Source: SVFI01 sp964519385 (lineage in GTDB: Bacteria; Bacillota; Clostridia; Lachnospirales; Lachnospiraceae). Taken from it: a DNA stretch of 13,775 bases. The stretch covers positions 1-13,775 of the forward strand of contig CAZFLR010000035.1 in assembly GCA_964519385.1 (NCBI GenBank), in the 5' to 3' direction. Made by a program: the position numbers and the translations under genes. Below the pieces are notes generated by a model. It did no database searches. It had not been told where the DNA came from and saw only the letters and a list, made by a program, of their open reading frames with translations. This document shows, piece by piece, positions 6,322 to 13,775 of the stretch; positions within the stretch are counted from its first letter, which is position 1, and every line of letters starts with the position of its first letter.

Positions 6322-7653
6322 TTAAATATAGTGGTATCTTCCTTTTAATTTTACAATAAAAATCAGTGTAATCATCAGAGAAACCACTTCCGCTACCACG
6401 ACCGAATACCAGATACCATCCAATTCCCAGATAAGAGGCATAATGAGAATTGCCGCCACCTGAAACAGTAATGTCCTGAGGAAGGAAATAACTGCTGAAA
6501 CCAGTCCGTTATTGAGAGCCGTAAACAAAGACGAACCAAAAATATTGAAACCACAAAACAGAAAACACATCGTATAAATGCGAAATCCGCTTACCGTCAT
6601 CTCACAAAGCTCCTGGTCATAGCCCACGAATATCTCTGCCAGCATTCTTGAAGAGAAAAATCCTGCCAGAGTCAGAACAACCCCTGCAATCGCGATAAGA
6701 TGTATGCTTTTCTTAAAAATACCCTTCAGCTCTGACTGATTTCCGGCTCCGTAATGAAAACCGATAACCGGTGCCGTTCCTATGGAATAGCCGATAAAAA
6801 TTGCAACAAAAATAAAGTTTACATACATGATAACTCCGTATGCAGCCACACCATTTTCTCCTGCATATTTTAAAAGCTGGAAATTATATAATATAGAAAC
6901 CACCGACATGGAAATATTACTCACAAGCTCTGAAGAACCGTTTGTACAGGTTTTGAGCAGAGCATTTCCGTCAAAAACCGGCTTCGTCAGACGAAGAAGA
7001 CTTCTCTTCGGCTTTAAGAAAAAGAAAAACGGAGCCACACCTCCCACCAACTGGCTGATTGCCGTTGCCGCTGCTGCGCCCGGTGTTCCCCACGCAAACG
7101 CACCCATAAACAGCGCATCCAGAACAATGTTGGTCACTCCTGCCAACACCGTCATCACAAGTCCAAGCTCCGGACGCTCTGCCGTTACCATAAAGCTCTG
7201 GAACATATTCTGGAGCATGAACGCAGGCAGGGCAAGCAAAATAATTCTTCCGTAAATTACACAATAATCGATAATTTCACCCTCTGCGCCCAAAAACACT
7301 GCTATTGGCTCCAAAAATAAAATGCCGAGTACAGCCAGCACACATCCTGTCAAAATACCGGTAAGCACAAGCATTGAAAATATCTGATTTGCCTTTTCCT
7401 TATTTCCTTCGCCAAGCAGCTTGGAGACAAGCGCGCTTCCGCCTGCTCCGAGCATAAATCCGAGTGCACCCAGAATCATCAGAAACGGCATGATCAGATT
7501 TACCGCTGCGAACGGTATTTTCCCCACATAATTTGATATAAAAAAACCATCCACAACCCCGTAAATCGAGGTAAAAATCATCATTGTAATCGGCGGCCAC
7601 ACAAAACGAAGCAATCTTCTGTAAGTAAAATGATCTGATAGCTGAATTGCCAT
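6322..7653 (-). CDS. MATE family efflux transporter (MepA-like)
   Basis: The 443-aa integral membrane protein has the MATE layout of about 12 hydrophobic segments in two similar halves. Early motifs are SIYGVVDGFFISNYVG (29-44) and MLGAGGSALVSKLLGEGN (67-84); the second half has the matching IGTAPVIGFHYGAGN. MATE proteins export cationic drugs or metabolites using Na+ or H+ gradients. Its ATG directly follows the TAA of pbuX (TAAATG), and its AAGGAGA ribosome binding site lies inside the pbuX coding end, so translation is very likely coupled. That places an exporter in a purine salvage operon, where the substrate might be a purine or an analogue; this is inference from position only. The C-terminus (GRYHYI) looks natural. 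Confidence 0.92.
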   Translation of the reverse strand: MAIQLSDHFTYRRLLRFVWPPITMMIFTSIYGVVDGFFISNYVGKIPFAAVNLIMPFLMILGALGFMLGAGGSALVSKLLGEGNKEKANQIFSMLVLTGILTGCVLAVLGILFLEPIAVFLGAEGEIIDYCVIYGRIILLALPAFMLQNMFQSFMVTAERPELGLVMTVLAGVTNIVLDALFMGAFAWGTPGAAAATAISQLVGGVAPFFFFLKPKRSLLRLTKPVFDGNALLKTCTNGSSELVSNISMSVVSILYNFQLLKYAGENGVAAYGVIMYVNFIFVAIFIGYSIGTAPVIGFHYGAGNQSELKGIFKKSIHLIAIAGVVLTLAGFFSSRMLAEIFVGYDQELCEMTVSGFRIYTMCFLFCGFNIFGSSLFTALNNGLVSAVISFLRTLLFQVAAILIMPLIWELDGIWYSVVVAEVVSLMITLIFIVKLKGRYHYI

Positions 7654-8976
7654 TTACAGGTCTCCTTCTTTTTCTTTCGGTAAAATTAAATTTAACACTA
7701 CGGCCATCACAAACACAACAGCCACACAATTTTCTGCGAAAACATTCTGCACAAGCTGCGGAAAAATGGCAAACAGCTCAGGAAGCTGTGTGAATCCGAT
7801 TCCGACACTGAGCGATAACGCCACAATGGTCATATTACGCTGTGAATAACCACAGGCAGATACCATCTGCAATCCGCTGACAACAATCGTTCCGAACATC
7901 ATAATGGTACAACCGCCGAGCACTGCGTCCGGAAGGGTTGCAAGAACTGCACCGAAAACCGGGAAAATCCCTGCAAGTATCATAATGAGGGCTCCCATCA
8001 AAAGGGTAAAACGGTTCACCACTTTCGTCATATTGACAAGTCCGACATTCTGGCTGAAGGAGGTAATCGGCAGACAGCCGAACAAGGAAGATAAGGCGCT
8101 TATAAATCCATCGCAGGCGATGGAGCCTGAAATTTCTTTTTCTGTAACCTCACGGTTCAAAGCACCCATCGTAATCGCGGAAGTATCACCTATGGTCTCC
8201 GTTGCCGAAACAAGAAAAATCAGAAATACCGACAGAATCGCCCCCGGTTCAAACTCCGGCTTAAACGGCAGTAATTTCGGAAGTGCAATGAATGAAGCCT
8301 CAGAAATTGCCGAAAAATCCACCATTCCCATAGCAATTGCCACAATATAACCGACTACAAGTCCAAATAAAACTGACAGTTGCTTCCAATAGGACTTGGC
8401 CAGAATATTGAATCCCAGACAGCACACCAGAGTAATTGTTCCTAAAAGAAGATTTTCCCATGAGCCGAAATCCTCACTTCCGCTTCCTCCTCCAAAGGAA
8501 GCTGCTCCCACCGAAAGAAGCGAAAATCCAATGGAAGTTACGACACTTGCTGCCACAACCGGAGCAATCAGCTTCCTAAAGTATTTCGCAAACAGTCCGA
8601 GAATGCCTTCCAGACAGCCTCCCACCAGAACTGCTCCTACCACTGCATTATATCCATATGTCGGTCCGACAAAACAAAACACCGATACAAACGTAAAACT
8701 GATTCCCATTACTATCGGAAGTCCCGAACCAATCCTCCAAACCGGGTAAAGCTGAATAAGTGTTCCGATTCCTGCAATCAGCATCGCTGACTGGATAAGC
8801 ATTGTCGTGTCAGCCCCTGACAGTCCGCACGCTCCGGCTACAATCAGAATCGGAGCAATATTGGCTACAAACATTGCCAAAATATGCTGAAGGCCGAACG
8901 GAACAGCCTTGGCTACCGGAACCCGACCGTCCAGCTTATAAATATTTGAAACATCTGCTATCTTCTTTTCTCTCAT
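7654..8976 (-). CDS. pbuX: xanthine permease, NCS2 nucleobase:cation symporter
   Basis: This is an integral membrane purine uptake carrier of 440 aa with many hydrophobic segments. The conserved QH of the first segment is at 30-31. The TM8 Glu motif ATETIGD is at 258-264, and the NAT signature QNVGLVNMTKV is at 309-319. These features assign it to the uracil/xanthine permease family. Its start overlaps the xpt stop by 4 bp (ATGA at 8973-8976), with AAGGAAG as ribosome binding site. The pairing with xpt argues for xanthine as substrate, as in the Bacillus xpt-pbuX operon; uric acid or guanine cannot be excluded from sequence. Confidence 0.93.
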   Translation of the reverse strand: MREKKIADVSNIYKLDGRVPVAKAVPFGLQHILAMFVANIAPILIVAGACGLSGADTTMLIQSAMLIAGIGTLIQLYPVWRIGSGLPIVMGISFTFVSVFCFVGPTYGYNAVVGAVLVGGCLEGILGLFAKYFRKLIAPVVAASVVTSIGFSLLSVGAASFGGGSGSEDFGSWENLLLGTITLVCCLGFNILAKSYWKQLSVLFGLVVGYIVAIAMGMVDFSAISEASFIALPKLLPFKPEFEPGAILSVFLIFLVSATETIGDTSAITMGALNREVTEKEISGSIACDGFISALSSLFGCLPITSFSQNVGLVNMTKVVNRFTLLMGALIMILAGIFPVFGAVLATLPDAVLGGCTIMMFGTIVVSGLQMVSACGYSQRNMTIVALSLSVGIGFTQLPELFAIFPQLVQNVFAENCVAVVFVMAVVLNLILPKEKEGDL

Positions 8977-9581
8977 CTTCTGTCTTCCTTCATGTCATTT
9001 GTCTGTTCATAAAACTGAATGCTTCCGTCTGTCGCATCCATACTCTGCACAATGGCAAGCGATTCAAGCTGATATCCGAGATTCCTGATCATTCTTCCGC
9101 CTGCCTGAAATCCTTTTTCTACCGCAATTCCGATGCCTTCCACCGTTGCACCTGATGACTGGACAATCTGAAGCAGCCCCTGAAGTGCACAACCGTTGGC
9201 AAGGAAGTCATCTATGATAAGCACATGATCCTCCGGTCCCAAAAACTTCTTCGACACAATTACCTGATTTTTACAGCGATGTGTAAAGGATTCAACCTCT
9301 GCAACATACATTTCGCCTTCAATATTGATGCTCTTACTCTTCTTGGCAAACACCACCGGAACCTTAAAATGCTGTGCAACAATACATGCGATGCCGATAC
9401 CGGAAGCCTCTATTGTCAAAATCTTATTAATCGGCTTCCCTTCAAAACGTCTTTTCCACTCCTGTCCCATCTGATTGAACAAGTCAATATCCATCTGATG
9501 ATTCAGAAAGCTGTCCACCTTTAACACATTTCCCTCTTTAACAATTCCGTCTTTGGTAATTCTCTCTTCTAAAAAGTTCAT
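8973..9581 (-). CDS. xpt: xanthine phosphoribosyltransferase
   Basis: This cytosolic enzyme converts xanthine and PRPP to XMP for purine salvage. The 202-aa protein is about 8 residues longer at the C-terminus than the Bacillus enzyme. The PRPP-binding loop VLIIDDFLANGCA is at 120-132. Other Xpt-type features are TIEASGIGIA (56-65), KVPVVFAKK (73-81) and VEKGFQAGG (154-162). It is the first gene of xpt-pbuX-MATE, with its own predicted promoter at 9615-9643 and a leader of only about 27 nt. Its GGGAG ribosome binding site sits in the loop of a short CACG/CGTG hairpin. Confidence 0.94.
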   Translation of the reverse strand: MNFLEERITKDGIVKEGNVLKVDSFLNHQMDIDLFNQMGQEWKRRFEGKPINKILTIEASGIGIACIVAQHFKVPVVFAKKSKSINIEGEMYVAEVESFTHRCKNQVIVSKKFLGPEDHVLIIDDFLANGCALQGLLQIVQSSGATVEGIGIAVEKGFQAGGRMIRNLGYQLESLAIVQSMDATDGSIQFYEQTNDMKEDRR

Positions 9582-9586
9582 CTTTT

Positions 9587-9598
9587 CACGCTCCCGTG
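9587..9598 (-). promoter_or_regulatory. short hairpin presenting the xpt Shine-Dalgarno
   Basis: CACG and CGTG form a 4-bp stem with GGAG as its loop, 9 nt before the xpt ATG. The stem alone is short and may simply expose the ribosome binding site. It is noted because this leader lacks the guanine riboswitch expected from Bacillus subtilis xpt. Confidence 0.35.
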
Positions 9599-9614
9599 TT
9601 TCGTATTTTAACTA

Positions 9615-9643
9615 AATATAATATAAATCCTGAAAGTACGCAA
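9615..9643 (-). promoter_or_regulatory. predicted xpt-pbuX promoter
   Basis: On the minus strand, TTGCGT (9638-9643) and TATATT (9615-9620) are separated by 17 bp. They fall in the 71-bp gap after the ligase gene. Transcription would start near 9608. No terminator hairpin separates this gap from the upstream gene, so read-through from the ligase operon may also supply xpt. Confidence 0.6.
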
Positions 9644-9652
9644 CAGCCAATG

Positions 9653-12178
9653 TCATTCCACCAGCAACGTAGGTGATGACATCTCACTGTACTGCGTGGA
9701 AATCATCTTTACAAAACTAATGCGCGAATAAACCCCGCTCAGCTTTTCGTTATACACAAAAAGACCCGTCAGATTACTTGCATTTACCCAGCGATAATCA
9801 TCCTCCGTAAAATCCACATTCAACAGCTCATACGGATTGTTGAATGCCTGCAGAATATACCTGCTGTTCATATTTTCCTTTAAAAGTCGTGCCCATTCGT
9901 CCTTATCCTCATGTTCCACACCTGCATGAACTCCCCTAGAACCATAAGAATCCTCCGGCTTGATAATCCATCCGTCCTTATTCTCCAGCACATCTGCCAA
10001 AAGCTGCTCATTACCCGGGGCAAACACTTCATCCAAAGCAATCGTATACGGAACGTGCGCCTTCACAAACACCTGCTCGCGCCTGCTCAGAAGACGCATG
10101 GTCTCCTCCATATGCAAAATCTTGTAAAGAACCTTATTATGCGCAATCTGCGTTCTGAAATCGCCGAGCAGACACACTCTCCTGCTTTTTGCCGCCTCGA
10201 TGAAATCCCGAACCTCATCCATGTGTGAGAGTATATCGGATGTAACAGCACGGCGATAAATCACATCCACCTCCATGCCCGAAGGCGTGGTACACTTTCT
10301 TCCGTCCCAGCGTATATTCCTAATATCGCATATCTCAGCCTGGCAGCCTCGCTGCTTAAACCTCTCTGCAAAAACCACAAACTCATTTTCTGTTGCATTC
10401 TCCATAAAATCGACAATTGCAACATTCGGAAATTCCTTCTCAGACGGCTCATTTGCCATAAATTCCCGATATAACACAAGCACCTCGTCCACCCATGTAT
10501 CAAACAGTTCAAATGACGATAACCGGTGAGCCTTGGCAAACTCCTTATACGCCTCTGTCCGGGAAAATGCAATATTGAGTTCCCTGTCTTCATTCATCGC
10601 ACTTGTTCCGTCCGTGTTGAACTCACAGAATTTAAAATCTCCCGTTTCTTCATTATAAAAAATATCAATGCGGGCAATCGGAATGTTGCAGCTATATTTT
10701 TTCTCGCATAAAATCAGCTCATTCAGCTCCTGTGGGAAATCAAACAGTCTCCGGTAAGCTTCGCTGCGCTCAAACTCCGCGTACACCTTATCGAAAATCC
10801 CGTAAAGCTCACTAACCGCATCATCAAATGCCTTAATCTCTCTCTTTGTAAAGAGCTTTGGAAGATAAAGTGTTTTCACCACACGGTTGTGGTATTTTGC
10901 CGTCGATTGCATCAGATATTCACGGATACCCAGAGCCGATTCCCTGTGCAGCTTTTCCTTTCCGGCTACCAGCTCCTTATATTCATAGTTTAACAACGGC
11001 AACGGTATTGCCTTTTTGATATATGCCCTCTCCTGTTCTCCGCTTTCATCCAGAACACAGCCGAGAGCCGAAGAAAACAAATCCCTCATCCATTCCATAA
11101 CATGTTTGCCATAGACAATCGCATGAAATCCCCGTTCAAAAATCTCATCCTCAGCCGCATAGATTTCATCGACTGTCTCAATATGTCCGAGACGCTCATC
11201 CAATGCATCCAGAATTTCTTCCTCGTACATCAGTCTTTTGATAAGCATCGAAAATCCGATGGCACGCTCAATCGGCATACTGTCCGCAGCCCTGAATTCC
11301 AGATATTTCTTCAGTCGCACCATAGGGAAAAATACCGAAATCAAATGCTCTGTCTCCTGCACTGACAGCTTTCCGGCTTCTTCCGCCTCGGACTGTGTGA
11401 AATCTTCCCGGAACTGAATTTTTGAATTTTCTGCCAGATACACAGCATATTTTTCAAACGAATAATCTGCTCTGACCGAGCCCTCCGGATATCCGCAGCG
11501 GACCGGATCCACATCACGCCATATCTGATTCCGGATCAGGTGTGTTTTTCGATTTTTCCCGGTTCCGAGCCCGCTCTTATTCTCTGCTATCAGGGATAAA
11601 ACCGGTGCCAGCTTCTGTAAAACGCGAAGCTTTTTCATCGCATCCTCCTCGGAAGAGAAATCAATACAGACCTGCGTAGATGCAGTAGCGCGCATCATTT
11701 CCGTCCCATGCTGCCCTGTTGTCTTAAAATGTGCATTCATTCTCTGATAGCGTTCCTTCGGAATCAGGCCCAGACTGTCGGCCGAAATGTCTCCGTTTTC
11801 AACAAGCGGAAATACTCCCGACTCCGCCATCTTATAACCCCTGTCTGCAAAAACCGGTTCACAGACAGCGCGAAAATCATCATAAATTTTTCTTATTTCC
11901 TGAGGTGATTCCTTCGGATAAATACTGATTTCAAGCTGACATGACGGTTCAATACTGATATTATAATCCATGCAGAAAATACCGAATATCCGCTCTCCAA
12001 TCCGGAATCCCTTTCCTCCTGCTTTTTCACAAATTGTCTCCAGACACTCTGCCATCTCCGGATAAGAAATCATCTCATACTCATCATTATAGATAAAATG
12101 CTCCAGCTCAAGACCAACTCTCTGCTGGTCTGTCATCCCTGATTTTATATACTTTACAATACTGTCTACTTTACTCAT
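9653..12178 (-). CDS. fused gamma-glutamyl (glutamate-cysteine-type) ligase and ATP-grasp ligase
   Basis: The 841-aa protein joins two ligase domains. Residues about 18-370 are GCS2-like: GLELEHF (22-28), ISIEPSCQLEISIYP (74-88), TASTQVCIDF (165-174) and YLEFRAADSMP (292-302). These match plant/alphaproteobacterial glutamate-cysteine ligases and EgtA. Residues about 390-841 are ATP-grasp-like: FCEFNTDGTSAMNED (517-531), VIYRRAVTSDIL (639-650), HNKVLYKILH (680-689), a HVPYT segment, GWIIKPEDSYGSRGVHAG (736-753) and WVNASNLTGLFVYN (797-810). They recall glutathionylspermidine-synthase or circularly permuted ATP-grasp families, not GshF. The start at 12178 is preferred: AGGAG is 7 nt upstream and ATGA overlaps the MATE stop. 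An ATG at 12205 would add 9 residues with a weak ribosome binding site. A glutathione-like gamma-glutamyl product is inferred; the second substrate is unknown. Confidence 0.75.
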   Translation of the reverse strand: MSKVDSIVKYIKSGMTDQQRVGLELEHFIYNDEYEMISYPEMAECLETICEKAGGKGFRIGERIFGIFCMDYNISIEPSCQLEISIYPKESPQEIRKIYDDFRAVCEPVFADRGYKMAESGVFPLVENGDISADSLGLIPKERYQRMNAHFKTTGQHGTEMMRATASTQVCIDFSSEEDAMKKLRVLQKLAPVLSLIAENKSGLGTGKNRKTHLIRNQIWRDVDPVRCGYPEGSVRADYSFEKYAVYLAENSKIQFREDFTQSEAEEAGKLSVQETEHLISVFFPMVRLKKYLEFRAADSMPIERAIGFSMLIKRLMYEEEILDALDERLGHIETVDEIYAAEDEIFERGFHAIVYGKHVMEWMRDLFSSALGCVLDESGEQERAYIKKAIPLPLLNYEYKELVAGKEKLHRESALGIREYLMQSTAKYHNRVVKTLYLPKLFTKREIKAFDDAVSELYGIFDKVYAEFERSEAYRRLFDFPQELNELILCEKKYSCNIPIARIDIFYNEETGDFKFCEFNTDGTSAMNEDRELNIAFSRTEAYKEFAKAHRLSSFELFDTWVDEVLVLYREFMANEPSEKEFPNVAIVDFMENATENEFVVFAERFKQRGCQAEICDIRNIRWDGRKCTTPSGMEVDVIYRRAVTSDILSHMDEVRDFIEAAKSRRVCLLGDFRTQIAHNKVLYKILHMEETMRLLSRREQVFVKAHVPYTIALDEVFAPGNEQLLADVLENKDGWIIKPEDSYGSRGVHAGVEHEDKDEWARLLKENMNSRYILQAFNNPYELLNVDFTEDDYRWVNASNLTGLFVYNEKLSGVYSRISFVKMISTQYSEMSSPTLLVE

Positions 12179-13554
12179 TCTTTGACTCCTGCTGTTTTTC
12201 TCCATGTTCCGTGCAGATATCTGACTATGAAGCTGACACTGCGGAAAATCCAGTCAAGCACCATCGCATACCAGACACCAAGTGCTCCCATTCCCAGACA
12301 GACACCAAGCACATAACTGAAACCTATACGAAACGCACACATTGAAAAAATTGACATCACCATTGGGTAACGAACATCATTACATGCACGAAGCATATTT
12401 GGCAGTACAAACGAAACCGGCCACAGTAAAATTGCCATACCGTTATGAATCATGACAAGGGTATATGCCAATGCCGTCGTCTCCGCCGAAAGTCCGTATA
12501 CCGATAATATCGGATTCAGAAACAACAGAATCATACTGTTGACCGCAAATGTTGCCACGTAAGTAATCCTCATGAGCTTCCCGGTAAAAAATCTTATCTG
12601 CTTCTCATCCCCGGCACCGACACAATGTCCGATGACCGTCACCATAGCCAGGTTCATTGCCTGTCCTATGATACACCCCATGGAATCCAGACTGTTTGCA
12701 ACACCGTTCGCCGCAATCTGCACCGTGCCAAATCCGGAAATAATGCTCACAACGATAACTCGTCCAAGCTGGAAAATTCCGCTTTCGATTCCGCCCGGAA
12801 TACCGATATATAGTATTTTTTGAATAATTTCTTTATTTATACGGAAATGCTCACGAGTAAAATAAAGTTCTCTCTTTTTATTATGCAAAAGCATAAACAA
12901 TATCAATCCCATTACAATACGTGAAATAAGTGTCGGAATTGCAACTCCCGCCACTCCCATGTGCAGTCCGAAAATACAGATTCCGTTTCCGACCACATTA
13001 ATCACATTTCCAATCACGGAAACAATGAAGGTGACATTTGATTTTCCCATTGCACGGAACATCGCCGCGCAGGCATTATACACTCCCAAAAACGGGAAAG
13101 AAAATGCCGAAATCACAAGATATATCAGGGCTGCCTGCATAACATCCGCTTCAATCCTTCCGAAAAAGAGCCGCAGAATCTCCTCTCTTAAAACAATGGC
13201 AGCCATCGCAATCAATATGCTGAAGACAAGTACCGTAAAAAGCAGTTGCTTCATCCCCTTCAGTGCCTCTTCCTTCTTTCCGGCACCAAGGCTCTGGCTG
13301 ATTACAACACAGCCTCCTGTTGCCAGTGCCGAAAGCACACTGAATATCAACATATTCAACATGTCCACAAGCGAAACGCCCGACACGGCCGCCTCTCCCA
13401 CGGACGAAATCATCATTGTGTCCGCCATCCCGACCGTAATGGCCAGTGCCTGTTCCAGAATCAGCGGCAAAATCAGGGCTGTCAGGGCACGATTTGAAAA
13501 AAGAGGATTTTGTACCTTATTTCGTCTGACTGTCCTTATGCTCCGCTTACTCAT
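12175..13554 (-). CDS. MATE family efflux transporter (NorM/DinF-like)
   Basis: The 459-aa integral membrane exporter has about 12 hydrophobic segments. The first half carries GMADTMMISSVGEAAVSGVS (42-61) and GGCVVISQSLGAGKKEEA (79-96); the second half repeats the pattern with IAANGVANSLDSMG and VIGHCVGAGDEKQ. A basic N-terminal tail (about 20 residues) precedes the first segment. The Shine-Dalgarno is weak (GAGATGG, about 8 nt before the ATG at 13554). Its stop overlaps the start of the two-domain ligase by 4 bp, so the two proteins are translationally coupled. Export of the ligase product, or of a conjugate of it, is an inference from this coupling; MATE substrates cannot be read from sequence. 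Confidence 0.93.
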   Translation of the reverse strand: MSKRSIRTVRRNKVQNPLFSNRALTALILPLILEQALAITVGMADTMMISSVGEAAVSGVSLVDMLNMLIFSVLSALATGGCVVISQSLGAGKKEEALKGMKQLLFTVLVFSILIAMAAIVLREEILRLFFGRIEADVMQAALIYLVISAFSFPFLGVYNACAAMFRAMGKSNVTFIVSVIGNVINVVGNGICIFGLHMGVAGVAIPTLISRIVMGLILFMLLHNKKRELYFTREHFRINKEIIQKILYIGIPGGIESGIFQLGRVIVVSIISGFGTVQIAANGVANSLDSMGCIIGQAMNLAMVTVIGHCVGAGDEKQIRFFTGKLMRITYVATFAVNSMILLFLNPILSVYGLSAETTALAYTLVMIHNGMAILLWPVSFVLPNMLRACNDVRYPMVMSIFSMCAFRIGFSYVLGVCLGMGALGVWYAMVLDWIFRSVSFIVRYLHGTWRKTAGVKE

Positions 13555-13597
13555 AATCCAACCATCTCTTTTCTTTTGTTATTTTGACTCCAAAACT

Positions 13598-13622
13598 AGG
13601 GTAACCCATAAAAGGCTACCCT
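13598..13622 (-). terminator. hairpin between the partial gene and MATE; terminator or regulatory dyad
   Basis: In the minus-strand RNA, AGGGTAGCC and GGTTACCCT pair over 9 bp around a 7-nt loop. The only non-Watson-Crick position is G-U in this direction, whereas it would be an A/C mismatch in plus-strand RNA. AGTTTT follows, a weak T run. It lies just after the stop of the partial gene. A consensus TTGACA (13622-13627) overlaps it and could be a -35, with TACCCT (13598-13603) after 18 bp as a poor -10. Either a weak terminator or a dyad controlling the MATE-ligase pair is possible. Confidence 0.45.
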
Positions 13623-13627
13623 GTCAA

Positions 13628-13775
13628 TTAACTGATATGCTGATGTAAATACTTTTCTTTTGTGGCAAGCCCTCCTCTGATATGACGTTCTGATTTGTTC
13701 ACATCAAGTACCTTACGTGCTTCCTTGGCAAGTGCATGATTGAAGGACGGAAGACGTTCTGTCACATCCTTATGT
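13628..13775 (-). CDS. C-terminal fragment of an unidentified protein (cut by window edge)
   Basis: An open frame enters from the window edge and ends at TAA (13628-13630), giving the last 48 residues. It reads as a real protein: basic, soluble, ending in segments such as LPSFNHALAKEARKVL and SERHIRGGLATKEKYL. No start codon is in view. I do not recognise the family. It reads in the same direction as the MATE-ligase genes, with 73 bp between, so it could be their upstream partner or regulator. Confidence 0.65.
   Translation of the reverse strand, partial: HKDVTERLPSFNHALAKEARKVLDVNKSERHIRGGLATKEKYLHQHIS

Noticed and set aside
6827..7255. 142-codon plus-strand frame over the MATE gene
   Set aside because: Antisense shadow of a well-supported membrane protein gene.
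12179..12205. Upstream ATG for the two-domain ligase
   Set aside because: Weak ribosome binding site; the ATG at 12178 has AGGAG and a typical ATGA overlap with the MATE stop.
13584..13612. Plus-strand promoter-like TTGACT with CATAAA after 17 bp
   Set aside because: No gene reads rightward from it within the window, and the -10 is poor.
12959..13648. 229-codon open frame on the plus strand
   Set aside because: It lies antisense to the clear MATE gene, has no ribosome binding site or recognisable domain, and looks like a shadow of hydrophobic codons.
1..13775. Mobile elements, CRISPR arrays, tRNA or rRNA genes
   Set aside because: No transposase or integrase motifs, direct-repeat arrays, cloverleaf or rRNA-like segments were recognised on either strand.

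Overview
The window looks like chromosome from a low-to-moderate G+C Firmicute, most likely a gut Lachnospiraceae (Clostridia). The basis is the AT-rich intergenic DNA, strong AGGAGG-type ribosome binding sites, the Gram-positive form of NagB, an AGCS symporter, and a lipoprotein GH5 cellulase with a CBM2-like module. I saw no rRNA, tRNA, CRISPR array, insertion sequence or phage gene.

Left part (1-3177): purC (SAICAR synthetase) reads right and ends at a 13-bp-stem terminator. nagB (glucosamine-6-phosphate deaminase) reads left toward it. A 242-bp divergent intergenic region follows, with one sigma-A-like promoter facing each way (17-bp spacers). Rightward from it lies a 396-aa homologue of the F420-0:gamma-glutamyl ligase family (CofE-like). 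It ends at a hairpin that also serves the convergent leftward genes.

Right part (3178-13775): everything is on the minus strand. Read in transcription order it contains: the C-terminus of an unidentified protein; a MATE exporter; an 841-aa fusion of a GCS2-type gamma-glutamyl ligase and a C-terminal ATP-grasp ligase; xpt; the xanthine permease pbuX; a second MATE exporter; the lipoprotein cellulase; and an AGCS amino-acid/sodium symporter. The junctions are tight: ATGA overlaps for MATE/ligase and xpt/pbuX, TAAATG for pbuX/MATE, and 17 nt for cellulase/AGCS. Xpt and PbuX form a purine salvage pair with their own predicted promoter but no room for the guanine riboswitch known from Bacillus subtilis.

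The best candidate for an undescribed system is the exporter plus two-domain ligase (9653-13554). The N-terminal half has plant/alphaproteobacterial/EgtA-type glutamate-cysteine ligase motifs. The C-terminal half has ATP-grasp motifs resembling glutathionylspermidine-synthase-like or circularly permuted ATP-grasp ligases, not the D-Ala-D-Ala-ligase-like domain of the usual bifunctional GshF. I infer that it makes a glutathione-like gamma-glutamyl tripeptide or amide, which the coupled MATE may export. The orphan CofE-like ligase is a second gamma-glutamyl-ligase-family gene worth testing. Functions rest on motif recognition by eye; no database search was run.
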